From the NCBI RefSeq assembly GCF_041021895.1, contig NZ_CP157428.1:3596001-3660000 (forward strand): a DNA stretch of 64,000 nucleotides, given 5' to 3'. Source of the DNA: Acinetobacter sp. XH1741 (GTDB lineage: Bacteria; Pseudomonadota; Gammaproteobacteria; Pseudomonadales; Moraxellaceae). Positions 18,522-26,542 of this stretch are shown here, piece after piece. Each line of letters begins with the position of its first letter. Position 1 is the first letter of the stretch. The position numbers and the translations under genes are program-made. The notes under the pieces were generated by a model. It was given only the letters and a program-made list of their open reading frames with translations, was not told the DNA's origin and searched no databases.

Positions 18522-18524
18522 GCA
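18509..18524 (+). promoter_or_regulatory. Candidate sigma-54 (RpoN) promoter of amtB
   Basis: TGGTGC-GCTTA-TTGCA matches the RpoN pattern TGGCAC-N5-TTGCW, with the essential GG and GC dinucleotides exactly 12 bases apart and a perfect TTGCA -12 element. The -24 element differs at two positions (TG for CA). The predicted start is near 18535, about 90 bases before amtB. Ammonium channel genes are classic RpoN/NtrC targets in proteobacteria. Confidence 0.5.
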
Positions 18525-18623
18525 TATTCATTTTTATGCAATTGAGTTTGTTTCGACAAACTTAAGTTTTTAGATTCCTTAAATCTATTTTGGTGCAATT
18601 TACAGACCCAGATTTGTTCCAAA

Positions 18624-19841
18624 ATGGAATTTAGCACTTTTTTCGAGCATGCTATGCAAAATGTAGATCTATTTTTCTTATTACTTGGTGCAGTTTTGGT
18701 TCTTGCCATGCACGCAGGTTTTGCATTCTTGGAACTTGGTACAGTTCGCCATAAAAATCAGGTGAACGCGCTTAGTAAAATTCTGACTGACTTCGCCCTC
18801 TCTGCTATCGCCTATTTCTTTGTTGGCTACTACATCTCTTATGGCCAACATTTCTTCCATGATGGTACAGCTCTAGCAAATGATCATGGCTACAACCTCA
18901 TGCGTTGTTTCTTTTTATTGACTTTTGCTGCAGCAATTCCTGCGATTATTTCAGGAGGTATTGCTGAACGCGCCAAAATGCGTTCACAAGCGATTGCAAC
19001 ACTTGCTTTAGTTGGTCTGGTTTATCCATTTTTCGAAGGCATGGTCTGGAATGGAAACTACGGTCTACAAAAGTGGTTAGAAACGACCTTTGGCGCAGCC
19101 TTTCATGACTTTGCGGGTTCAGTAGTCGTCCACGCTATGGGCGGTTGGATCGCATTGGCGGCGGTTATTTTATTGGGTGCTCGCTCTGGTCGTTATAAAA
19201 AAGATGGACGTGTAAGTGCTCACCCTCCTTCTTCTATTCCATTTTTGGCGCTCGGTTCATGGATTTTAATCGTGGGCTGGTTTGGCTTTAATGTGATGAG
19301 TGCTCAACGCCTTGATGCTATTTCTGGTCTGGTTGCGATTAACTCTCTTATGGCAATGGTAGGTGGAACCATTACGGCAAATGCAATTGGAAAAAATGAC
19401 CCTGGTTTCTTACACAACGGTCCACTTGCTGGCTTGGTCGCAATCTGTGCGGGGTCTGACATTGTTCACCCTGTTAGTGCACTTATTATTGGTGGTGCAG
19501 CCGGTGCAATGTTTGTGTACTTATTTACCTACACTCAGAACAAACTCAAAGTAGATGATGTACTTGGTGTGTGGCCTTTACATGGTGTATGCGGTGCATT
19601 CGGTGGTATTGCCGTAGGTCTGTTTGGTCAAAAGTGGCTTGGTGGGTTAGGAGGTGTTTCATTCATCTCTCAACTCATTGGTACAGCACTCGCCATTACT
19701 ATTGCGCTTGCAGGTGGGTTTATTGTTTATGGCATCCTTAAAGCAACCATTGGTATCCGCTTATCTCAAGAAGATGAGTTTAGAGGTGCAGATTTATCCA
19801 TTCATAAAATCTCTGCCAACTCTGAAGAAGGGATGTTTTAA
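18624..19841 (+). CDS. amtB: Ammonium transporter (Amt family)
   Basis: This 405-residue membrane channel conducts ammonium into the cell as a trimer. Family hallmarks are present: AFLELGTVRHKNQVN at the end of helix 1, the Asp-His region HDFAGSVVVHAMGG that includes the twin-His partner and structural Asp, WFGFN with the gate Phe, and LHGVCGAFGG with the second pore His. About eleven helices are expected. There is no E. coli-like signal peptide. Unlike many genomes, no glnK (PII) gene is next to it, so its regulator is encoded elsewhere. A sigma-54-like promoter and NtrC-like half-sites lie upstream, which suggests nitrogen-limitation control. The start has no clear ribosome site. Confidence 0.92.
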   Translation: MEFSTFFEHAMQNVDLFFLLLGAVLVLAMHAGFAFLELGTVRHKNQVNALSKILTDFALSAIAYFFVGYYISYGQHFFHDGTALANDHGYNLMRCFFLLTFAAAIPAIISGGIAERAKMRSQAIATLALVGLVYPFFEGMVWNGNYGLQKWLETTFGAAFHDFAGSVVVHAMGGWIALAAVILLGARSGRYKKDGRVSAHPPSSIPFLALGSWILIVGWFGFNVMSAQRLDAISGLVAINSLMAMVGGTITANAIGKNDPGFLHNGPLAGLVAICAGSDIVHPVSALIIGGAAGAMFVYLFTYTQNKLKVDDVLGVWPLHGVCGAFGGIAVGLFGQKWLGGLGGVSFISQLIGTALAITIALAGGFIVYGILKATIGIRLSQEDEFRGADLSIHKISANSEEGMF

Positions 19842-19850
19842 TTTAAAGAT

Positions 19851-19882
19851 TATGAAGCAGGATTTAAATATCCTGCTTCATA
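19851..19882 (+). terminator. Hairpin after amtB, probable terminator
   Basis: There is a perfect 13-bp stem (19851-19863 with 19870-19882) with loop TTAAAT. No T run follows directly, so termination strength is uncertain. Confidence 0.55.
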
Positions 19883-19989
19883 TTGCCATCTATAAATAAT
19901 TTTTTTAAATAAAAACATTTATCATTGATTAAAAAGCATGCTTTTAAGCCAACATTTAATTGATTTAGGATATTGAAAAATATATTAAT

Positions 19990-20006
19990 TTTAATATTAC
20001 TTTAAG
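19990..20006 (+). promoter_or_regulatory. Distal PmrA-box match before the pmr-linked PAP2 gene
   Basis: TTTAAT-ATTAC-TTTAAG fits the HTTAAD-N5-HTTAAD pattern that I recall for the A. baumannii PmrA response regulator. It is 41 bases upstream of a second match on the same strand, close to four helical turns. Confidence 0.5.
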
Positions 20007-20030
20007 ATTTATAAGTGAAATCCTGTTTAG

Positions 20031-20063
20031 TTTAAGAACAATTTAAGTTTTATTTTATGTAAT
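20031..20063 (+). promoter_or_regulatory. PmrA-box match and -10 box for the pmr-linked PAP2 gene
   Basis: TTTAAG-AACAA-TTTAAG at 20031-20047 is an exact HTTAAD-N5-HTTAAD match. Ten bases after it is TGTAAT (20058-20063), five of six matches to the -10 consensus. The element before pmrC has the same arrangement (box, ten bases, TACATT). The predicted transcript starts about 30 bases before the gene. Confidence 0.65.
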
Positions 20064-20099
20064 GCCCTCAATTCACGCTTAAATTGATGTTACAACACA

Positions 20100-20798
20100 A
20101 TGAATCAACAAAAACATTTCTTTCAGCTTCAACTTATTTTTCTTGCTGTTAGTTTTTTTATACTTTTATTTGTATTTCCAGTTGGTGGAAAAATTGATAT
20201 GTATCTCATCCAGCCTTGGATTGATTCAACAGGTCAATTTTTTAATCGAGAAGATTGGTATCTTGAAAAGCTCAACCATCAAATCGTAAAACATATTATT
20301 ACCGCTGTTTATGTGATGTTTTTGGTTCTCTGGCTTGCATCATTTAAAGTAGAAAAGTTAAAAATCTATCGCTGGCAATACGGTTACATGTTTTTTGTCA
20401 GTATGATTGGTAGCGGTATAGTCGGTTTATTAAAATCACAATCTGCTCATGCCTGCCCTTGGAATATGGTTCATCCTAATAGTTTAGGTGGTTATATTTG
20501 GGACTTTACAGCTAAACATGGTCATTGTTTTCCAGGCGGTCATGCTAGCGCTGGTTTTATCTTAATGACAGGTTATTTCGTTTATCGTCTTGAACAACCT
20601 AAGCGTGCTTACTTTTATTTATTTTCCGGCATTTTATTAGGATTTATGATGGGTTGGGCACAAATGATGCGAGGAGCGCATTTCCTAAGTCATAACTTAT
20701 GGACGGGTTGGGTCGTTTGGGCAGTCAATATTGTATTTTATGCAATTTGCATTCATCGTTTTGAATTTGAAAAGCAATTAAAACAAGAGCTTAATTAA
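20100..20798 (+). CDS. PAP2-family phosphatase of the CPW type, tail to tail with pmrB
   Basis: This 232-residue membrane protein has about six helices. The PAP2 motifs are present but atypical: motif 1 is KSQSAHACPW (RP replaced by CP), motif 2 is FPGGHAS, and motif 3 is AQMMRGAHFLSH, where the usual SR and the final Asp are replaced. This CPW subgroup occurs in other gammaproteobacteria, so it is probably active. Its location next to pmrB and its PmrA-box promoter suggest that it removes or transfers phosphate on lipid A or undecaprenyl phosphate together with PmrC. That role is inference. The stop abuts the pmrB stop with no base between, inside a shared hairpin. No good ribosome site precedes ATG 20100. 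Confidence 0.85.
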   Translation: MNQQKHFFQLQLIFLAVSFFILLFVFPVGGKIDMYLIQPWIDSTGQFFNREDWYLEKLNHQIVKHIITAVYVMFLVLWLASFKVEKLKIYRWQYGYMFFVSMIGSGIVGLLKSQSAHACPWNMVHPNSLGGYIWDFTAKHGHCFPGGHASAGFILMTGYFVYRLEQPKRAYFYLFSGILLGFMMGWAQMMRGAHFLSHNLWTGWVVWAVNIVFYAICIHRFEFEKQLKQELN

Positions 20799-20812
20799 TC
20801 AAGCTCTTGTTT
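20781..20812. terminator. Shared hairpin inside the convergent ends of the PAP2 gene and pmrB
   Basis: A perfect 12-bp inverted repeat, AAACAAGAGCTT and AAGCTCTTGTTT, surrounds the loop AATTAATC. Both stop codons (TAA 20796-20798, TGA on the other strand at 20799-20801) lie in it. It probably works in both directions, though the T tracts are short. Confidence 0.65.
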
Positions 20813-22139
20813 CATGTAAATGCAAAACTTTAGGTAACTTCACTAAAACTGATAAACCACCAAGTTCTAAACTCTTATCTAGAGTTAAAGTTCCACCCAA
20901 TCTTTGAGTTGCACGATCAACAATTGATAAACCTAGACCACTTCCCACTTCAAGATGATGGTGCACTCGATAAAAGCGTTTAAGCACCTTATCGTAATTT
21001 TCAGGGTCGATGCCTGCACCACTATCTTCAATTTGAATACAGGCAAAGTTATCTGCATCGGTAGAAACCGAGATATTAATAACACCCTGATGTGGTGTGT
21101 ATTTAATTGCATTATCAATTAAATTAAAAATGATCGAATGTACTGTAGGCTCAATACTATGCATTTCGACTGGATCATTTTTAACGAAGCCCAAATCAAT
21201 TTCTTTTTGCATCGCTAAATTGACCAATTGCTCTACACAATTTAAAGCCACATCATTAAGCTTAAAATATCCTGTAGGTTCAACCATACTTAAAGTCACA
21301 TCTTGCTTCGCTAAAGCTAAAAGCTGCGTAACTAAATGCTGAATACGTGCTAAACCTTTACTTAAGTTTTGCAATGACTCATGTCCCGGAAATTGGCTGA
21401 GCAAAATCTTCGTTTGTAGATTCAAGGCAGTAACAGGTGTCCGCAGCTCATGAGCAGCATCCGCAATAAATTGCTTCTGCTCATTTTGTGCTTTAGAAAT
21501 ACGGTCAAACAGACGATTCATTTCATCAATGGTCGGCAAAAGCTCCTGAGGATAGTCATGCACCTCAATTGGGGTTAACTCCTCAGAATCTCGTTCCATT
21601 AACTCATTTTTAAAATCATCTATTGGTTTTAAACCACGACTAATAATGGCGGCCAAAGCAAATATCGCAAAAGGTAAAATGATTAAATAAGGAATGAACA
21701 TACTGCCCGCAAGCTCCCATGCGAAAGCTTCACGAACCCGTTCTTGTTGACTCACCTGAATTTGGTAGTCTTTCAACGGCAAAACATAGGTACGGACTAC
21801 ACCTTCGGCAGTTTTATGTGAATAAAAACCTGCTTGTTCGACCGGAGGAACCAATAAGTGAAGATGATGGGATAAATTAGCTTGGTCTTTATAAGCCCAG
21901 ATATCTAAAAATAAATCTTCTTCATGATAAGTTCGATGTAGATCAAACTTACTACTTACTGTTTTTAAAGGATACTCAGCTGTTCTTTCTGCTAAATACT
22001 GCATTTGAGTATCTAAAATTTCATCGACTTCTTGAAGTGCAACCTTATAGGCACTAAAAATTAAAATACAACCTAAGATGACACTGAAAATTGAGGTGCC
22101 CCAAATCAGTCGTTTTTTTAATGAATAATGCACGTTCAT
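20799..22139 (-). CDS. pmrB: PmrB, sensor histidine kinase of the PmrAB two-component system
   Basis: PmrB senses envelope or metal and acid signals and phosphorylates PmrA. The 446 residues comprise a first membrane helix (about 10-30), a periplasmic domain, a second helix (about 145-165) followed by HAMP, a HisKA domain with the phospho-acceptor in DAAHELRTPVTAL, and an ATPase domain with N box NLIDNAIKYTP and G boxes DSGAGID and GSGLGLSIV. ATG 22139 has GGGA four to five bases upstream. A GTG at codon 3 gives 444 residues, the length I recall for A. baumannii. Changes in this protein are a known cause of colistin resistance. Nothing in the sequence looks broken. Confidence 0.95.
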   Translation of the reverse strand: MNVHYSLKKRLIWGTSIFSVILGCILIFSAYKVALQEVDEILDTQMQYLAERTAEYPLKTVSSKFDLHRTYHEEDLFLDIWAYKDQANLSHHLHLLVPPVEQAGFYSHKTAEGVVRTYVLPLKDYQIQVSQQERVREAFAWELAGSMFIPYLIILPFAIFALAAIISRGLKPIDDFKNELMERDSEELTPIEVHDYPQELLPTIDEMNRLFDRISKAQNEQKQFIADAAHELRTPVTALNLQTKILLSQFPGHESLQNLSKGLARIQHLVTQLLALAKQDVTLSMVEPTGYFKLNDVALNCVEQLVNLAMQKEIDLGFVKNDPVEMHSIEPTVHSIIFNLIDNAIKYTPHQGVINISVSTDADNFACIQIEDSGAGIDPENYDKVLKRFYRVHHHLEVGSGLGLSIVDRATQRLGGTLTLDKSLELGGLSVLVKLPKVLHLHETRA

Positions 22140-22158
22140 GAAGTCCCGAAATCTTAAA

Positions 22159-22833
22159 TTATGATTGCCCTAAACGGTAACCCAGCCCTCGGATGGTTCG
22201 AATAAAGTCTTTACCCAACTTAGCTCTTAAATGATGGACATATACTTCAATCGTGTTGCTGGTTACATCACTATCAAAATCATATAACTTATCTTCCAAA
22301 TTAGCCTTTGAGAAAATTTTATTTGGGTGACTCATCAGCGGAATCAAGATTGCCCACTCACGATTTGATAAATCAATACGTTGTCCTTTGAATGTTGCAA
22401 TATGCTGTTCAACATTTAAAACTAGATCACCACTTTCTAAGAGTTGATCTTGGCTAGCAAGCTGAGCTTCTACTCCACTACGGCGCAATAACGCGTGAAT
22501 GCGAGCAAGTAACTCATCGAACTCATAAGGTTTAATTAAGTAGTCATCTGCACCCAAGTTCAAACCATCGACACGGTTTTGTAACTGGTCACGTGCAGAG
22601 ATAATTAAAACTGGCGTTGCTGCTCGTTGACGGATCTGCTTTAAAACTTGCATACCGTCCATCATTGGCAATCCCAAATCTAAAAGAATGAGATCGAACT
22701 TATTCTTAGCCAATTGAGCCAAACCATCTAAACCGTTATTGACCCATTCCACCTCAAATTGATGATATTGCAGCAACGTAGTCGTTGACTCTGCAATCAT
22801 AAAATCATCTTCAATCATCAAGATTTTTGTCAT
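22159..22833 (-). CDS. pmrA: PmrA, OmpR-type response regulator
   Basis: PmrA is the DNA-binding partner of PmrB and activates pmrC. The receiver domain (residues 1-115) has the acidic pair in MIEDD, the phospho-acceptor Asp in LILLDLGLPMMDG (about residue 51) and the conserved Lys in DYLIKPYEFDEL. The C-terminal winged helix (about 130-224) ends with the recognition helix and wing SNTIEVYVHHLRAKLG and IRTIRGLGYRL. It lies between pmrC (14 bases upstream) and pmrB (19 bases downstream) in one operon. Matches to its reported binding pattern are upstream of pmrC and of the PAP2 gene. Confidence 0.96.
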   Translation of the reverse strand: MTKILMIEDDFMIAESTTTLLQYHQFEVEWVNNGLDGLAQLAKNKFDLILLDLGLPMMDGMQVLKQIRQRAATPVLIISARDQLQNRVDGLNLGADDYLIKPYEFDELLARIHALLRRSGVEAQLASQDQLLESGDLVLNVEQHIATFKGQRIDLSNREWAILIPLMSHPNKIFSKANLEDKLYDFDSDVTSNTIEVYVHHLRAKLGKDFIRTIRGLGYRLGQS

Positions 22834-22847
22834 GTTCTAGGCTCGCT

Positions 22848-24497
22848 TTAGTTTACATGGGCACAAGAGTGCAACATGTCCAGTTGAGGATTAATGACCT
22901 GAGTTTTTACATCCAGCAAACTTAACAAACTTGGGAATAAATTATCCTGACTTAACTTTTGTTTGGTTTGTTGGTTTAAACAATTTACTTGAGCAAGATT
23001 TTGTTGTTTCCAGCTTTCAGAGAACCACATAATCATTGGAATATGTGTTTGTTGGCTCGGTGCGATTGAGTAAGGAGAACCATGCAAATACATGCCATGC
23101 TCACCTGTCGACTCACCATGATCAGATAAATACCAGAAACCAGTTTGATAATTCGATACTTCTTTTAAAGTATTAATCATCTGGCTTAATACATGGTCTG
23201 TATAGACGATTGTATTATCATAACTATTTACTAATTCGGCTGGTGAACAACCCTGTATCGCATTAGTATCACAAGTTGGTTTAAATGGTTGATATCCTTC
23301 AGGTGCGCGTTTGTAATATGCTGGTCCATGGCTACCCATCTGATGCAATACTACTAAACGTGGACGTTTATCATCTTTCGGAATAGAAGCCAAATATTGC
23401 TTTAAGCTATCAATAAGAATGTCATCAAGACATTCGCCATCTTTACACCACTTTTGCTTTAGGTTTTCTGGAATTTGATATTGTTCAACGCGATCACACG
23501 CACCTTTACAACCTGAGTTATTATCAATCCAAGTCACCTGATAGCCTGCGCGTTTTGCAATATCCAATAATCCTTCACGATGACTTGCTAATTGCTCATC
23601 ATAGTCAGAACGTGGCATACCCGAGAACATACACGGCACAGAAACTGCTGTTGCAGTACCACATGAACTCACTTGCGAGAAGTTTAAAATATCTTGTTTA
23701 GAAAGCTCTGGATTAGTATTTTTTGCATAACCATTAAGTGAGAAGCTTTCAGCACGTGCAGTTTCACCCACTACAAGCACCATCAGTTTAGGTAAACTGT
23801 TTTGATTTTGTTGAACTTGTTGAGCATCTTCACCATATTTCACAAGTGGAAGATTTTTCTTAGGCGCTTTTTTACGATAATAAGACATAACCGAAGAAAT
23901 AGTATTCTGCGGAGAGATCATCCCTTTCAAATCACGATGTTCTCTAAATATTGCTGCAAAATCAACATAATAAGTAAACAGCAAACCGCCTACAACTGCA
24001 AACGCAAGGGCGATTGAAAGTACCTTTTTAAGTAAAAGCGGAAGTATTTTTTCTTGTTTGAATTTTACCTGAGTAATTAAAAAAATAGGTAAAACGACAA
24101 AGAAAATAGTCCAGAATAAAAACCGCAAAGAGAGTAAATCTGTAGCTTCCGAGACATCAGTTTGTACGATATTTTGAATTTGGTCAGGTGAAACAATGAC
24201 ACCTAGAGTATTTACAAAGTACGAGCTAAAACCGCCAATAAATACCAACACAATGGCAAAAATTTTGGCTGTCCACTTCCAGTTTAAAATTTGTAAAGCT
24301 GCATAATAGGTAGCAACAACAATCACTACAGTGGCAGCTAAGAATAGGCTTGCTTTAATACCTAAATATGGTGTCAACAGGTGAACTTTCTTATAAAAAC
24401 CAATATTTAGAATTGCGCCTAACCAAACGGCTATAATGAAGTTGAACATAAACAGGGAAATCTGCTTATTTCTTAATTTAGAAAAAAAACTCAGCAT
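22848..24497 (-). CDS. pmrC: PmrC, lipid A phosphoethanolamine transferase (EptA family)
   Basis: PmrC adds phosphoethanolamine from phosphatidylethanolamine to lipid A phosphates, lowering negative charge and polymyxin binding. It has 549 residues: five N-terminal transmembrane helices (to about residue 180) and a periplasmic sulfatase-like domain. The nucleophile Thr is in VVGETARAESF, and metal ligands are in YLSDHGESTGEHG and SDHGE-type positions. Paired cysteines (SSCGTATAVSVPCMFSG, CKGACDRVEQY, WCKDGECLDD) fit the disulfides of the family. It is the first gene of pmrCAB and has a PmrA-box match and -10 element upstream. Confidence 0.96.
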   Translation of the reverse strand: MLSFFSKLRNKQISLFMFNFIIAVWLGAILNIGFYKKVHLLTPYLGIKASLFLAATVVIVVATYYAALQILNWKWTAKIFAIVLVFIGGFSSYFVNTLGVIVSPDQIQNIVQTDVSEATDLLSLRFLFWTIFFVVLPIFLITQVKFKQEKILPLLLKKVLSIALAFAVVGGLLFTYYVDFAAIFREHRDLKGMISPQNTISSVMSYYRKKAPKKNLPLVKYGEDAQQVQQNQNSLPKLMVLVVGETARAESFSLNGYAKNTNPELSKQDILNFSQVSSCGTATAVSVPCMFSGMPRSDYDEQLASHREGLLDIAKRAGYQVTWIDNNSGCKGACDRVEQYQIPENLKQKWCKDGECLDDILIDSLKQYLASIPKDDKRPRLVVLHQMGSHGPAYYKRAPEGYQPFKPTCDTNAIQGCSPAELVNSYDNTIVYTDHVLSQMINTLKEVSNYQTGFWYLSDHGESTGEHGMYLHGSPYSIAPSQQTHIPMIMWFSESWKQQNLAQVNCLNQQTKQKLSQDNLFPSLLSLLDVKTQVINPQLDMLHSCAHVN

Positions 24498-24531
24498 CTC
24501 TGGTTACTACGACCTTTTTTTATGATGCTCT

Positions 24532-24564
24532 AATGTAAAAATTGAAACTTAAAAATGACTTAAA
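24532..24564 (-). promoter_or_regulatory. PmrA-box match and -10 box of the pmrCAB promoter
   Basis: On the minus strand TTTAAG-TCATT-TTTAAG (24548-24564) is an exact HTTAAD-N5-HTTAAD match. Ten bases further is TACATT (24532-24537), a plausible -10 box. The start codon of pmrC is 34 bases beyond it. Confidence 0.7.
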
Positions 24565-24682
24565 TAATAGAATGATCAGTACAAACCATTTCGAAAAGCC
24601 TTACATTATGTAATTAAATTAAAAAATAAAAGCCGAGGTCAACTTGAACCTCGACTTCATTCGGACCTAAATCTTTAAGAAA

Positions 24683-26002
24683 TTAGAAACTGTATTTAGC
24701 CATTAAACCAATACGGTTATCTTTGTAAGAGTCACCAGCAAACGTTTCACGCTTACCATTGATATATTCAAGACCTAAATCAATTGGTTTAACAGGCGTA
24801 TAGATAAAGTTGATCCATGCTTGTTGAACTTTCTCGTTACCAGCTGTATATGCTTTTGCATAATCAGTGCCATCATCAGCAAACTGTGCGCCGTACGCTA
24901 AAGTTGAACGTAAGTTAGGTAAAATTTTATAAGTACCACCTACTTGTACAGCAACAAATTTATTTTGCTCAATATCTTTATTAGCATCTAAAGTATAAGC
25001 AGCGTTACTACCATACAAATAGCTACTATCACCTACTACATATGAAACATCAGCAAAAAGTTTTAAAGGATCAGACACTTTAAAGTCTGTACCTGCTGCA
25101 ATACCCCAACCCGTTTTATTATCATCAGCAATTGATGATTTATAATTTTCTACTAAAGCACGAGCTGATGCAGAACCTCTACCGTCTGCATAACCTTGGG
25201 TAATTTTAGCAGTTAATGCAGGTAAGCTATACTTAATACTATCGCCTGTTGCTGCAGTAGTGCTATCACCTTTTTCAGCAGAAACAAACAATTGTGTCGT
25301 TGGTCCTAACTTGTAGCCATAACGTACTTGAGGTACACGTTTAGTACCACCACCAATGTTTGTCGAGAAGTCGATCATTTCTGGCGCATGGTTTGACAAG
25401 AAGTTAGATGTTGTTTGACCAAATAACCAATTGTTATACGTTACATAAGCATGACGGATACGTAATGAGCCATTTGAATCTGATGTTGAACCAGCAAAAT
25501 CGACTTCGAGTTTACCACCCACTTTAGCATCGCCAACAGGCGCATTAAAATCTAAACCAAGGCGTGTAGTTTTCGCTGTAGCACGTAATTTATCTTTTGT
25601 AGTAGGTGTACTGCCACCGACTTTATTTACAACGTTAAAGTCGTCATCAGCACCTTCGATAATGTAGTTAGCATCACCACGAACAAAACCATAAAGGTTC
25701 ACATCAGCGCCAGCTTTAGATTTAAATCCTGCTAAAGGAGAAGCTGGAGCTGCAACAGGTTGAGGCTGTGCTTTAACTTCAGCTAATTGTACTTGCTGTT
25801 GTTGCTGTACTTGTTGCTGTTGCTGTTGTACTTGGCGTTGTTCTTTAACCAATGCTTTTAATGCTTCAACTTCTTGGCGAAGTTTTTGAATTTCCTCTTT
25901 TTCAGAAGATGCTGCATTTGCCCCACTCATCATTAAAGCTGTTACTGTAATAGCTAAACTTTTAACAACAAACGATTTACGATTAAGGAATAGATCCATC
26001 AA
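24683..26002 (-). CDS. dcaP: DcaP-like trimeric outer membrane porin
   Basis: DcaP-type porins are abundant outer membrane channels of Acinetobacter, thought to take up dicarboxylates and negatively charged compounds. This one has 439 residues. A signal peptide ends at about residue 30 (SGANAA). A heptad-like helix follows with a Gln-rich stretch (about residues 55-75), the N-terminal coiled-coil extension of this family. The rest is a beta-barrel that closes with the C-terminal Phe signature LMAKYSF. It lies upstream of pmrC on the same strand but is separated by about 180 bases with the PmrA-box promoter. A second ATG one codon in is equally usable as start. Confidence 0.9.
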   Translation of the reverse strand: MMDLFLNRKSFVVKSLAITVTALMMSGANAASSEKEEIQKLRQEVEALKALVKEQRQVQQQQQQVQQQQQVQLAEVKAQPQPVAAPASPLAGFKSKAGADVNLYGFVRGDANYIIEGADDDFNVVNKVGGSTPTTKDKLRATAKTTRLGLDFNAPVGDAKVGGKLEVDFAGSTSDSNGSLRIRHAYVTYNNWLFGQTTSNFLSNHAPEMIDFSTNIGGGTKRVPQVRYGYKLGPTTQLFVSAEKGDSTTAATGDSIKYSLPALTAKITQGYADGRGSASARALVENYKSSIADDNKTGWGIAAGTDFKVSDPLKLFADVSYVVGDSSYLYGSNAAYTLDANKDIEQNKFVAVQVGGTYKILPNLRSTLAYGAQFADDGTDYAKAYTAGNEKVQQAWINFIYTPVKPIDLGLEYINGKRETFAGDSYKDNRIGLMAKYSF

Positions 26003-26542
26003 AAACTCCTAAAAATATATTTTATGTTGCTTATCCGTGCCAAGTTGATTCGTGTGACCATTAAGCACTAAAGAATCAACCATCCTCCAAATTTGATTGC
26101 ATTAATTTTATTACCGCAATCAAGACCAATTGTAACGCTGGGTAAGATTAAAAAATTCCAGACCAGAAGAATAAAAACATACTTTTGGTTACAGAACCTT
26201 TACCTTAACTTCATGTTGTAACGAATCCTACACAACTCTCTTATCTTATAGAATGATTAAATCATTATTTCATTATTCTTTTTTAGACTTTAGGCTAATA
26301 TCTCATCTGATTGAACATTTTTTTGCCGGTCTTAGTTGATTCACATGATTTTTCTTGTTAACCCAGTCCATTTTCTCCTTTGAGCTCGCATTCGCACCCC
26401 CAACAAGATGGCATAATTAATATGCCATTTAAATAGCTAAAAATATACATTTTCAAAATAATCTCTAAAACTGATAAAGCAATATTTCAATACGGCTTAA
26501 CTATATTTAAGTCTCTTTATTTCATCTACTTAATGTCATTTT
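26003..26542. other. 540-base intergenic region between the DcaP gene and the MFS gene
   Basis: No coding frame looks real here. The region holds the DcaP promoter and leader. Notable are GTTGATTC (26044-26051) facing GAATCAAC (26073-26080), another GTTGATTC at 26335-26342, and a palindrome at 26408-26428 (arms ATGGCATA and TATGCCAT around ATTAA). Confidence 0.7.
26408..26428. repeat. Perfect palindrome, possible operator
   Basis: ATGGCATA and TATGCCAT are separated by ATTAA. Neither strand has a T run after it, so it is more likely a protein-binding site or the loop of a long leader than a terminator. Confidence 0.4.

Noticed and set aside
18455..18709. An 84-codon minus-strand frame across the amtB start.
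   Set aside because: It covers the sigma-54-like promoter and the first codons of amtB on the other strand; no start signal.
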